The translations under genes were made by a program, and so were the position numbers. Below the pieces are notes generated by a model. That model was not told the DNA's origin. It searched no databases and saw only the letters and a program-made list of their open reading frames with translations. A stretch of DNA of 64,000 nucleotides from Polytrichum commune (Eukaryota; Streptophyta; Polytrichopsida; Polytrichales; Polytrichaceae): NCBI GenBank assembly GCA_950295325.1, contig OX485805.1:18461501-18525500 (forward strand). The letters are read 5' to 3'. Every line of letters begins with the position of its first letter. Within the stretch, counting starts at the first letter, position 1. Below, piece by piece: positions 45,001-55,591 of this stretch.

Positions 45001-46054
45001 TGGTATCATTCTGTGGGGTTTGGGTGTGTGGTGAAAACAATGAGCAGCGGCAGTTTTCAGAGCTGTTATTGAAAGCTGCAGGAGATTATGGGTCCCTCAC
45101 AGCAGCCACAGCTGACATCCAGTGGACTCAAAATTTCAAGGAGCCTCCATCAGTTTGGGGGGTATTTCTCATCACACCAGCTGTTTAAATTTATCCTCTT
45201 GTCAGCATGACTTTTGGTCGGGAGTTGGTTGTTATACATTCAACACATTCCATGTTTGGTAAGTTTTCGGTGCATTTTTGGAGGGTAATGTGAAGGTTTG
45301 AACGAAGAACATTCTACTTTGGTTTATTGAGGGTCAAACTCATTTTGCAATGCCAAGAGGTGCTAAATCGAGTTTGCTTCTCAAGGAACTGAACTAGGTT
45401 GCTCTTTATTTAAATTCAAACACTACCTCCAAGGATGCACGTCAAGTGGCAATCAAGTAATGATATTGTATGCAAAACTACCAATGGAAATCAATTGGGG
45501 ACTAACTCCCGCCGAAAAGTCCCATTCAGCGATAACTCTAATAGCTCGTGCATGCCTTAGCTGCCTGTTACATGTACTTCTGTACGTTACAGCACACTTG
45601 CAACTTTATATATGTATATATTTTAATTCAGAATTTTTATTTCTTGGCTGCTTCTAAGTGGTGAAATCTGTGATGTGGGCTGCAGGAGCTGTTAAGACCT
45701 ATTCCTACAGCGTTAGCGGCATGCACACGCTATTATGAGGCGCTTTCAGCAATGAGGGATGCTGTAGCAGCCCTTCACCAAGCCCGTGTCCGGGGCCCCA
45801 TGACACCAATGAAACAAATAAAAGATTTTGAGGGTACAGAGTGCCTCACACCGCCTACATGGCATATGCCAGTAGAAGAGCCAAGTTCAGATGACGTGCT
45901 TATGCGCAGCCGCAGGCAGTTACAAATGACTTCACAAGAGTGGGCAGTAGGTATTGCAGACACAACCACTCAGTCTGATCAGCAGTTTCTAGAAAACATG
46001 AAGCCCAGGCGAATGTCATGGCCTCCATCACCTAATGCGGGGGCAGTACTATAA
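42069..46054 (+). CDS. AUG2: AUGMIN subunit 2 (HAUS2-like), microtubule branching
   Basis: AUG2 is a subunit of the eight-part augmin complex, which recruits gamma-tubulin to existing spindle and phragmoplast microtubules. Exons: 42069-42191, 43522-43656, 43854-43958, 44590-44658, 45048-45161 and 45686-46054, in frame for 304 aa (Arabidopsis about 299). Matches to remembered plant AUG2 include [35 protein letters not shown] (coiled coil), [47 protein letters not shown] and LTPPTWHMP. The C-terminus ends [15 protein letters not shown]. The start is the second of two nearby ATGs (42,066 region is out of frame). The exon 2 acceptor at 43,521 is the least certain junction, because intron 1 consists of tandem repeats that run up to it. 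Nothing suggests loss of function. Confidence 0.93.
42253..43500 (+). repeat. Tandem triplication within AUG2 intron 1
   Basis: Three diverged units share the order: CTTGACAATCCTTCACC..., GTTGCTTCATGT, CATTCCCTC, TTGCAATG-like, a GTAAGTTG-like stretch, CTCAAGAAGCCC, and an ending TTCTGTCCAATTTGT. Landmark ATGTTTATAC/ATGTCTACAT occurs at 42,330, 42,631 and 43,109, so spacings are about 300 and 478 bp. The last unit ends right beside exon 2. Confidence 0.75.
43959..44355 (+). repeat. Tandem duplication in AUG2 intron 3, period about 205 bp
   Basis: Segment 43,960-44,145 (TATAACTCTGCATTCC to GAGATTATCAATTTA) is repeated with about 70-75% identity, judged by eye, at 44,170-44,350 (TATAGCTCTGCATCTCC to GAATTGATATATTCA). 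Confidence 0.6.
45240..45430. repeat. Foldback dispersed repeat, copy B
   Basis: It lies in AUG2 intron 5 and matches copy A at 5,180-5,360. Its left part (GAGGGTAATGTGAAGGTTTGAA) is roughly the reverse complement of its right end (TTTAAATTCAAACACTACCTC), as expected for a foldback element. Confidence 0.5.
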
Positions 46055-46767
46055 ATGGAACTTCTATAGAATTTGTATCTTTGTTGCTTGACGTTCTTAA
46101 TATCTTCACCACTTACAGTCCAGATGCTTGCTTTGTGTAGTGTTTCTTCCTTCCTCTTTGTTGAAGGATTAAATCGTGCTCAGAACTCAACCCTCGGAAA
46201 GGTTTAGAGTCAGGCTTGGCTGATTCATATGCACACCCCAAAAAGAGGTTCACTTTGCACAACGCAATTGAAGCTCACCAATCTTGAAGCCTCTCCTCTT
46301 TTACAAACTTACATGTTTCTGAGATATACACGAATTATCAATGAATCTGACTTTGAGGGGGCTTGTAGACTAGAAAACGAACTTTTGTTGGTGATAACTT
46401 CATCTACAGTCACTTCTTAGAGAAGTGACCTTTATTGAACTAGCTTTATTCTTCGACTGAGATCCTCCTATTGATAAATTAGGTTGCACTGAGGGTGCAA
46501 ATATAGTTAAGTATGTGAAGGATTCCAGTGCACAATTCTGCAATATCTAGTATTATTAGCCTCTAATTCTTCGCATGCTTGTTTTGTCTATCTTTCCAAG
46601 TATGTTGTACAGCAGTGGGTTCTGAGCTTTGGAATACAATTTCATCAAAAAACAACATTGCTATGGGAGTATTTATGAATATCTGCAATCAAAATCTTAC
46701 ACATGGTTTTTTTGCATGACAAGATGTTAAATTTAGTTTCAACCTTATGGATGTAATCTTCAACCAC
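46055..46767. other. AUG2 3' UTR and intergenic
   Basis: This is AUG2 trailer sequence followed by short spacer up to the right inverted-repeat arm. No gene is seen. Confidence 0.5.
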
Positions 46768-49700
46768 AGTGATTTGTAACAACATAAAATAAAAATAAAC
46801 AAAAAATGGTAAAGCAAGCATTTGGGTGGACATATATGACCTTAAGTTATCTTAATCTAATCAACAACACCCTTTCACCTGTAAAGGTTAAAGGGGCAAA
46901 ATGAGACAGTGTTCTTGTCAGACAAATTTTTTTGTGCCTAATCAATTCAATTGCACAATAGAAATTGTGATGGATACATTAATAATATCTTCAGTTCTGA
47001 ATTCAATACACTCTAGTATAAGAGGAATTTGCCCTCTTTTGCCATTGCAACAACTAAAGCTAGCCAATCATTTCATAATCTAAGAATTACATGACCAATT
47101 TGGAGGATGCTCTTGTAGTTCGAATAACATCCTTTGAACATTTGAAAGTGCGTTATCAAGTTTAACTATTCTTTCAAGCCAAAAATGAGAAAGATCGGAC
47201 TCCAATTTTCTCATTGAGGATCTCCCTTCAGAGATCAAGTCATTTTTGTGGCAGTCAATTGTCGTGGTTTGGTCATTTGAGACGTGAGGATGCACTAGGA
47301 AGTCCACTGCGGAGGCTTGAATTTCAGAATCTTCACTTGGTGTCACAATTTGGTCAACTGAGTTGTGAGGATGTGCTAGGAATTCCACCGCTGGGGCTTG
47401 ACATTCGAAACTTACATTTGGTGTCACAACGTGGTCATTTGGGTTGCGAAGATCCTTGGGGATATTTTCTGGCGTAACTTGAAATTGAGAACCTATATTT
47501 GGTGTCACATTTTCAAATGTGCAGCCTGGCCACCACCGGTGATTCCTATTTCCTCTTAATTTTTCCTTTATGTTGTCACTAAATTGTTTCTCCTCCAACA
47601 TATCCTTGTGCAATTGGATCTCGAGCGAAATGGTGGCCTTGCATATGTTTTTACCAATTTTGTCAGCCTCAGACAACGGAACGTCCTTTTCTAACGAACA
47701 TAGCTTATCATTCTTTGCGGCTTCCTCAATGTAGGTGTATTGCTTGAAGGCGCGGTCACGGAGTCCAAGGCGCCCCCCGTCGTAAGATCGGAAGTTGACC
47801 TCAGGGAACCATTGAAACCCTATTAGCTCGCAGAAATCGTTCAACAACTTCCTGTGAGCTTCGAGGAGCATGCATATACATTTGTTGGCGTAGTATGATG
47901 GCAATTTTTTGTCACAAAACAATTGAAGGACATTCTTTATGGATTCCTGTAGTGTCCGGTCACCTTCCTTGCTCAAGTTCACCAGGAATGCCGCGGCCGG
48001 AGCTTTCTGAATGTCTTCACTAGAGAGTTTCATAAATCGTGGATGCACGCACATTCTTTTGTCGTCGTGATGTTCGTGAAGTTGATGATGGTCTTCTGAC
48101 TTCAGTGTACGAGAGCTGTTACCATTCACAACACTAGAGCGAATTGGAGTACAATTGGTGTCCTCGGACACTAGTTGGCACTTTGTCGTTGCATCATCCA
48201 AATATTTCTTCACGGGCTGCCTCACATGCTCTCCATGAACTTTGTGCTCATCCTGCCTCACTCTTTTCATACGTTTGTCACAATCGTTCCGTTTCTTTGA
48301 CTCTAAGGATACATCGCCAACAATATCATCATGACGCGAACCACTCGACAAAATTGGTGAAACCGGTGGCCGCTGAATCCGACGCCGTTTTGGTTGACTT
48401 GGATCATCAGGATTAAGTACTGGAACATCTTCCAAACCCACAGACTTGCCGTCTCTGATCAATCCATTGTGGTGGTGAACAACTTCATCAGAAGATTTCA
48501 ATTGTAATTGGTCGGAGCTATTGGCATTTGTAGATAGGTGACCTGATTTCTCAGGATTAAATTCCACATTCGGATCATGCATGGCATTAATGTTATTGCT
48601 CCCACTTGGCATAGACTTCTTGGGAACATCCTTTTCCAGGATTTCCATAAACTCACACAAAAACTCTTGATCCAATGCCACAAGTAACGGAAGGATCTGC
48701 TTCTCAATCTCCTCTCGATCTTGTAGTCTATAACCATGTTGGCGTTTCTTCGTCCGATACTCGTTCACAAACCTGCAAACTTGCTTGAAGCTCTCTGGGG
48801 AAAGTGCTTCCTCCAATTTGCAAATAAAAGCTAAGTTCCGTTGGAACCAGCGAATCCATTTGGGATCAGCTGTCTTCTTCATTTATGATGTTATTCACCA
48901 CCGATTCACTTATTGATGTGCCGAAGCAATCAATAACTTGTGTGAAGTTGGACGAAGTGGTAAAGATTCAAAGGACTTGTGACGCATAGTCTACTACCTC
49001 AACGATTTGAGGAGCAAGTAATGGCACACACAAAGGAAGTGGAAGTCGTGCATCTACTGAGTTAAGTAGGCATTTGTACCTGTGTGTTTATAGCTAAATA
49101 TGGAAAAGTAAAATCTAGGGTAAATTGGAGACGAAAAAGTAAAAGAAGACTCTCAATTAAAGATAAATGTTATGCACAGTATGGAATGGGAATACGATCA
49201 ATGTGATGGATTACATTTTAAGTGAGTTCTCTAGTGGACTAGACTTATCCATTAAGTAAAAGCAGATGAAACCATTGGTTTAGTCCTAAACCTTGAGTTT
49301 ATGAGAATCAACATGAAGTCATTCAAGTTTTCTTAATGCTTTAATCATCATACTAATAGTGGTGTCAGGCTATTAAAAACCGGCTTTCTAGTTTGTCCTA
49401 CGAGGATGAGGATGAGCGGGCCAAGCTAGCCTTGCATAGGCTGATCCAAATTTTAGGACAATGAGTCCCATGCGCATACCCTGTTTTTATCTTAAAAAAT
49501 TTCCCAAGTTTGAGAGGTGGAAAGAGGAGGTCCCAGAAGTTTCGCTCAACTTTCAAAATAGGCTCCGATATACAATGAGCTAATGAGCTCTTCATAGAAA
49601 GTTTTCTCAAAGAAGGATTAAACCCACGGTTTCATCCTTATTTAAGGGACTCTATGGCATGCTCATATGTTATGAACTACTCAAGGAGTAAGTAATGGCA

Positions 49701-50176
49701 TACAAAAGGAGTCTATTCTAAATGTTTGGTGAGGTTGGCTTACTTTTATCACATTTGTATGTCTTTATATATATATATATATATTTTAAAGGTTTGGTTA
49801 GCTCGGAGATAATAAAACAATAAAACAAGCAAGATTGATGCGAGAAAGTAATTGTTTTGCATATAATGGAGTATAGTGGGTTTTGTCAATTAGAGATAAT
49901 GGTTTTGTACAAGCATAGCGTCGTCTGTCCATGTAAAAAAGCATGACTCCCATAAGTTTGTGGTTATTTCATTTCCAATGTGCATTGCTAGACTAATTCA
50001 TCATGTTTGAAGCTAATCATGGCATGCGGATTTTTTTGATTAATTTTTTTGATCCATATATTATTGAAGGATGTTTGTGGGATGAGTAAGACATATGCTG
50101 GCATACAATAAACACCTCTTGCATGAGGCTTGAGTTTTGTAGCGTCTACTTAAACTCGTTCATTGTGGATGAATAA
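46768..50176 (-). repeat. Long inverted repeat, right arm
   Basis: This is the reverse-complement partner of 13,201-16,921. It lacks the 308-bp MITE and so preserves the unoccupied TA site. The spacer between arms (16,922-46,767) contains CCT4, the retrotransposon and AUG2. Confidence 0.92.
47080..48882 (-). CDS. Unknown intronless protein, 600 aa (copy 2)
   Basis: This is the partner of the ORF at 14,804-16,609 and has the same layout: helical N-terminal 100 residues, basic cluster PKRRRIQRPP, central LQLFCDKKLPSYYANKCICM region, and three C-terminal VTP repeats of about 27 residues. It is one codon shorter (a Leu in the QLQLLKSS run). Four of the replacements cluster in 13 residues (KQFSDNIKEKLRGN here versus KQFCDIIKAKLRAN). 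Both copies are free of stops and frameshifts, and both keep about 200 bp of identical 3' flank. The family was not recognised. Confidence 0.6.
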   Translation of the reverse strand: MKKTADPKWIRWFQRNLAFICKLEEALSPESFKQVCRFVNEYRTKKRQHGYRLQDREEIEKQILPLLVALDQEFLCEFMEILEKDVPKKSMPSGSNNINAMHDPNVEFNPEKSGHLSTNANSSDQLQLKSSDEVVHHHNGLIRDGKSVGLEDVPVLNPDDPSQPKRRRIQRPPVSPILSSGSRHDDIVGDVSLESKKRNDCDKRMKRVRQDEHKVHGEHVRQPVKKYLDDATTKCQLVSEDTNCTPIRSSVVNGNSSRTLKSEDHHQLHEHHDDKRMCVHPRFMKLSSEDIQKAPAAAFLVNLSKEGDRTLQESIKNVLQLFCDKKLPSYYANKCICMLLEAHRKLLNDFCELIGFQWFPEVNFRSYDGGRLGLRDRAFKQYTYIEEAAKNDKLCSLEKDVPLSEADKIGKNICKATISLEIQLHKDMLEEKQFSDNIKEKLRGNRNHRWWPGCTFENVTPNIGSQFQVTPENIPKDLRNPNDHVVTPNVSFECQAPAVEFLAHPHNSVDQIVTPSEDSEIQASAVDFLVHPHVSNDQTTTIDCHKNDLISEGRSSMRKLESDLSHFWLERIVKLDNALSNVQRMLFELQEHPPNWSCNS

Positions 50177-51548
50177 ACTACAAAAAAACCTAATCTTCCT
50201 ATAAGTTAAGGATTGATTCATTTCAATTGGACCCCTAGACTAAATTAAACTCTTTGATGCCATTTTAAAATTTTCATGATTAATTTTTTCTAATGATGCC
50301 ATCTTAATATGTAATTAGATGGTTTTTCACCTTCGCTAATGGATGAGTTTACCTAGACACCAGAACGATCCTGGCATGGCTAGAGGGAATTGTTGCATAC
50401 AAGCCTGCATACCAGGCGTACCTCTCATCCATCCATGTTAAAAGACTGGTGCATTATCCCCATTCATCTGTATACTTTCATCCATTACGGATGGGAATAT
50501 CATAATGAAAACATTCATCCATACGAGACAAGCCATTTGCCCTAAAACTGCGTCTTCACTCCCAATTCATTTCCGACCAAGATCATTAACTCACCCTTCG
50601 TTGTTGCTACGTTTTGTTCGATCTCCGCATTTTGATCATCTGGCATCGACTTCAGGTATGCTTCTACCACTTCAAGTTGTTTGTGATGCCAGAATGTTGT
50701 TCTTGGTTCAACGGCCGATTGTGTGTCGGGAAAGCCTCGACTTAGCTTGAGCTTAGCAGAGTTCTTGTTTCGATTAGGGTTTGGTTTTGGAACTTGAATT
50801 CCCAACGGCCTTTCTTCGCGATGGACCTTATGACGCTGAATTGGATTTAACTGCTTGAAATTGTCGTTCAAGGACCGGTTGTGTGGTTATAGATTCTCAC
50901 TTGAGTAGACTTGAGCTTGTAGCTTGGCAGATTTGCTGATTAGGGTTAAGGTGGACGGTGCTAATATCGTAACTTTAGTAAGAGATGAGTGTATCTACTA
51001 CGATTGGATTGTCGATGTTTTAGAAGCTTCTTGTTAGCAATTGAAAGGGGATTTTAATGCACCAAAATATGCCTTACTTGGATTTCGTGTGCAAAAGCCA
51101 TAAGGGCTCAAAGTTTGTATTTGTAGATGACCCTAAACCAACACGGGAACCTGATATTAAGGTGTGGACACTCAAAAATAAAATTGGACTTGTTGTGCAA
51201 GAATATCGGGTGTTGGTTTTGGGCGGGGTGTTCATTTTAACACCATCTACCGTCGTGGCTATATGGCAGGAATTGGGCTTTAATATGTTTTCATCAGCTG
51301 GCAGGATCTTGTCATTTAGGGTTCTACTTGCATGTCAGATGATTTGTGTTTTCTAGTCGAAATGCTTGATACTGTTGTGCATAAGCTTAGGGGTTTCTAT
51401 GCTTGAAAGAGTGAAATGTAAGGTAACTAGACACGAGGTGGATGCACTAGCTTGTTGTGGGTCACTTCTGTATTTTGCAGGTGTCATCAGTCACTGGAGG
51501 CAAAGCAGTCACGTGCTAGGTGTGTAGGCCCAAGAGGAGGTTGCAGTC
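50177..51548 (+). other. PAG1 upstream region
   Basis: It contains two GATTAGGGTT motifs (about 50,774 and 50,938), inverted telo-box-like sequences often found near plant housekeeping promoters and leaders. An open frame at 51,057-51,356 (99 codons, MHQNMPYLDFVCKSHKG...) has no family I recognise and may be chance. The end of this stretch is probably PAG1 5' UTR. Confidence 0.4.
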
Positions 51549-54500
51549 ATGACCAGCATTGGCACAGGGGTTGGTTTTGACCTTAATCCTTGAATCGCAA
51601 CTCTTTTATTAACAGGAAGCTCAACCATTACTTGCTTTACTAAAACAATTCCTAATCAACATCATCTATGAACTGGGGACAGTAAAGAGGGCAGCACAGA
51701 GAATCGTTTACTTAGATAGCCTGCTCATATACTTGTGTAGAGTTCTTGCTCTCGTAGTCTATGTTGTGTGATTGATAAAGTTGGGAAGATTTATGAGTGA
51801 AGTTCCTGGAGAAAAGCACCCGAGACGTGTTCACTTAAACAATCGCATCCTGATTATAATAATGCACACTCCATAGTGATTTATGGACTGTTATTGCAAT
51901 TACATTAATTTGACATTGGTTGCCAAAGACCAAGATCAAAGAACATATCACATCTTTCTAAATTTCTGGAAGTCCAATTTTTTTGAAGATTGATGTCTTT
52001 CTAGATTGTTGGAGGCCCCATGTCAATCCTCTTGCAATTGCAGGCTGCAGGATATTCCTGCGTCCTGCAAGACATGATCGGAGTAAACTTCTGCTTACAA
52101 TTAAGATTCCAGAGTATAAGGTCTTCAGTGTTTAGTGTGGTACAAGTCAACAGAGTTATGACTGACAAGAAGGTGGCTGTTGGAAATTGCAGTATGATTT
52201 GTCAGTGACCACATTCTCACCAGATGGGCGGGTATTTCAAGTAGAGTATGCCTCAAAGGCAGTCGACAATAGCGGGTGTGTTTCCTCTTAATTCTCTTTG
52301 CTTTCAGCTCTGTCTCTATACATCCTATTAGCTGTAATCACAAGTATGCAAAGCATATACACTTGAAAAGCTCACTTATTACTCTACCTATCGTGTTGTC
52401 TATAAGTTACAGTAACCTTGAACAGCGCCCCTTGTGTTTACAAAGTGCTATTGAGCCCCAGGTTGAGCAGCTTGATTTTATTTAACAGTTACTCCATGAT
52501 AAGTCAATGAATGGTGGATCTTGTAAGCCATGTATTGTAGAACACTGGTTTTGGGCCTTTATTGGTCACTCCAATTATGGAACAGTCACTCCAGAAATAG
52601 ATATTTAACACCTCAAGACAAGCCTAAGCATTTTGATGGTCTAACATTGTTCACTGGGTTAGCTCTTGAAATGGTGGCTGTCATATATGGTGTCTATGTA
52701 GTCTATGTTAGTGAGTTTATATTATGAACTTCGCAATATTCATATAAGTCAAACATGGCTGACATCTATCTGTAGGTTTACTTTTTTTTTGTTTGAGGAT
52801 ATACAACAGTATGGCTGTTTACAAAGCGTACGTTACTTGTGTATTTCTATAGGTCAATTTTACTCTTTCATTAGCTTTAACATTTCACATCTTAAACAAT
52901 CTTTCAGGCATGGTGAACTTTATTTGGACATGAGACTCTTGTAAGCATGGAGGTGTTTATAAACAACAAACAAGTCTGGCAATGGTTGCTTGATTGTATT
53001 GCTATTTGAAAGCGTTGGGACTAGTGGATAGTTGATATGTGCCTTACTGTGGATGAACAGGACGGTAGTGGGGATCAGATGCAAGGATGGTGTTGTCCTG
53101 GTATGGCACTGGAACCGTTGGCTCTACAATGTTTCAACCTTGATTTTGATTCCTGTACAGTATTTGTTGCAAAGAAACTTTGTCCTCAAGGGTTTCGGGG
53201 CTGGATTTAAGTGATTATACTCCATGGACCTCTGAATTTTGTCTAAGCTTTTTACACAACTGCTAGCTTTTGTACTCCATCTTCTAGATTTCAGTGTTTC
53301 ATTCCTTCATTAGTGAAGATTTTCAGAACAGGTCTGTCAGGCTCTCGACTTTGAAAGCTTGAAAATAAATTTTGGCTATTGAGGTTGACTTTTTGGTTGC
53401 ATATTGCAGGGTGTTGAGAAGCTAATTTCATCAAAAATGTTGTTGGAGGGTTCCAATCGCAGAATTCATGCTGTTCACCGACATGCTGGCATGGTAAAAT
53501 GCTCACTATACTTTGAGCAGCTTGAACACTTCAACAGCCTGCTTTATAGTGTTCATTTGCTCTGCTGGCTCTTGTACTAAAAAAAACACTTCTTGATTAT
53601 AGCTTTGACCAGAGTTAACATCTGTTTCTTTCTGCACACAGATTTGTGGCATTCATTTTTAAAGACTTGACATTGATACAGTGCATGCATGTCACAGGCA
53701 ATGTCAGGGTTAGCTTCTGATGGCAGGCAGATAGTTACTAGGGCACGTTCTGAAGCAGCAAATTACCTCAGGTACCTTCACTACCTAGTTACTATTCCTT
53801 AACTTTCACCCACATTCTTTATTTCTGTAGAATGTTGCTGTTGGGTAAATGGTCTTCAAAGTAGACGATCAACTAGTGGGATTCTCATTCAGTATGATTG
53901 GATACAAGTGTGGTACAATTTATGGAAGTCTTTGTACCTACTCCTTGTCTTAGCTGCTTAGGCTTGTCTTGAGGTGTTAAATGTCTATATCTGGAGTGAC
54001 TGTTCCATAATTGGACTAACCAATAAGGGATGTGTCTTTTCAGCTTTTATGGCGAGGAGGTTCCCATCGGTGAACTATGTGACCGTGTTGCACATTATGC
54101 TCATTTGTGCACGCTCTACTGGTGGCTCAGGTACAATTGTCTTAATGTGCCCTCCACTTCATGAGGAGTTGCTGCAGCAATTAGGAATAGCTCTGCATAG
54201 AGTCTATCAATCTGAGTTCACTCATCCTGTTTTTGTCTTTCAAGGCTTTGACTTGTCTATTACATATGGTTCAATATTTGAGCCTTTCCTTGTGCTGGAT
54301 GATTCAGACCCTTTGGCTCCTCAGCAATCATGGGAGGCTATGACCGGGATGGTCCACAACTATACATGATTGAGCCCTCTGGTGTTGCATATGTAGGTCC
54401 TCAGTCTCCCTATTGTGGTTTTGTTCATCCTTATTGTCTTTATTCTTTTCTTTTAAAGTTTATCTTCCACATAAATGTGCTTACAAAGTTATTAACCTTA

Positions 54501-55591
54501 TTATTGCCTTTATTCTTTCTTTTAAAGTTTATCTTCCACATAAATGTGCTTACAAAGTTATTTACCTCATATGTGCTGAGGTGTCTCCAATACTTGAATG
54601 CCTTGGAATAATGTTAAGAGCTCTTGGACTTGGGTGCAGCGGTACTTTGGAGCAGCAGTTGGAAAGGGTCGGCAGGCAGCCAAAACGTGAGCTGCTATCA
54701 TGTTTATCATGTTTGCTAGAGATACAATGTACAGCATGTATAAGCAAAGCTATGGGAGACCTTTGAATTTTTTCCTCTCTGACTTTCACTCATGTTACTT
54801 CAGCTATCTCAAATGATAGGGATTGACTACCTCTCTTGAGCACAATGGCATATATCAACTGACACCTGCATTTGGGTTGGGGTGCTGATTTTAGTGAGAT
54901 TGAGAAACTGAACTTGAATGACATGACCTGCCGAGAAGGTGTAATTGCTGTTGCTAAAATGTAAGCTTCATACTCTTATCAGTTGAATATTTGAAAATAA
55001 AATCTTGTGATGTACACTAGGACAGGATGAAACTGCAGTGGATGTGTTGGTTTCTTGTGCTTTTGGAGATTTAATGTTTGCACAGAATAGTGCAGAGTGT
55101 CACATCTCCTTGATTGAACTGGAGAACACTAAGCTTTTTCTTCTTCTTTTTATCTTATTGTTTTTGAGCATTACTCAGAGTGGTTATGTCTTGGCTTGGC
55201 TACAGCATTTATGGTGTACATGACGAGGCCAAAGACAAGGCTTTTGAGTTGGAGATGAGTTGGGTTTGTGAAGAATCCAATAGAGAGCATCAAAGGGTTA
55301 GTCTTTTGTTCTTTGTTCCCTTTTCAACTTTTAGGAGTCTCTGTTGAAGCGAATCTCACACTTCATACTATCTTCTGGACTATATGATATTTTTTTATGT
55401 CCTAATTTCTGGCCTGGGATTGGTTTGCTACGTTGGAAGGTTTTCTTGCCCTCTTAAGGATGTGTTGTTGTATATTTTTCATAGCAATATATTCACAACT
55501 GAAAATATCTATGCAGGTACCAGCAGATTTATTATCTGAAGCCAAGGCAGCGGCCAAGGCAGCACAGGATGAAGACATGGATGCTGACTAA
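51549..55591 (+). CDS. PAG1: 20S proteasome subunit alpha type-3 (plant PAG1, alpha 7)
   Basis: This is an alpha-ring subunit of the 20S proteasome, structural rather than catalytic; its N-terminus helps gate the chamber. Eleven exons: 51549-51569, 52193-52275, 53061-53100, 53410-53493, 53698-53771, 54044-54130, 54308-54392, 54640-54686, 54895-54960, 55206-55296 and 55517-55591. They are in frame throughout and encode 250 aa (Arabidopsis 249). The tiny first exon encodes MTSIGTG. The proteasome alpha signature [20 protein letters not shown] follows in exon 2. Later motifs are [74 protein letters not shown] and the acidic tail [18 protein letters not shown] differs from the usual GCGVIL but is conservative. 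Exons 3-5 total 198 nt (in frame), and are bracketed by an inverted repeat. Confidence 0.95.
52556..54029. repeat. Inverted repeat pair in PAG1 introns 2 and 5
   Basis: The arm 52,556-52,630 and the reverse complement of 53,955-54,029 agree over about 75 bp with only a handful of mismatches (shared CCAATTATGGAACAGTCACT and TTTAACACCTCAAGACAAGC). The right arm ends 14 bp before the exon 6 acceptor. Loop content is exons 3, 4 and 5. Confidence 0.85.
54431..54572 (+). repeat. 70-bp tandem duplication in PAG1 intron 7
   Basis: TTATTG(T/C)CTTTATTC... through TTACAAAGTTATT(A/T)ACC is present twice in a row with a 70-bp period and few differences, so it is recent. Confidence 0.9.

Noticed and set aside
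51057-51356. 99-codon ORF upstream of PAG1 as a separate gene
   Set aside because: No recognisable family, start context or splice structure; kept only as a note in the upstream region.
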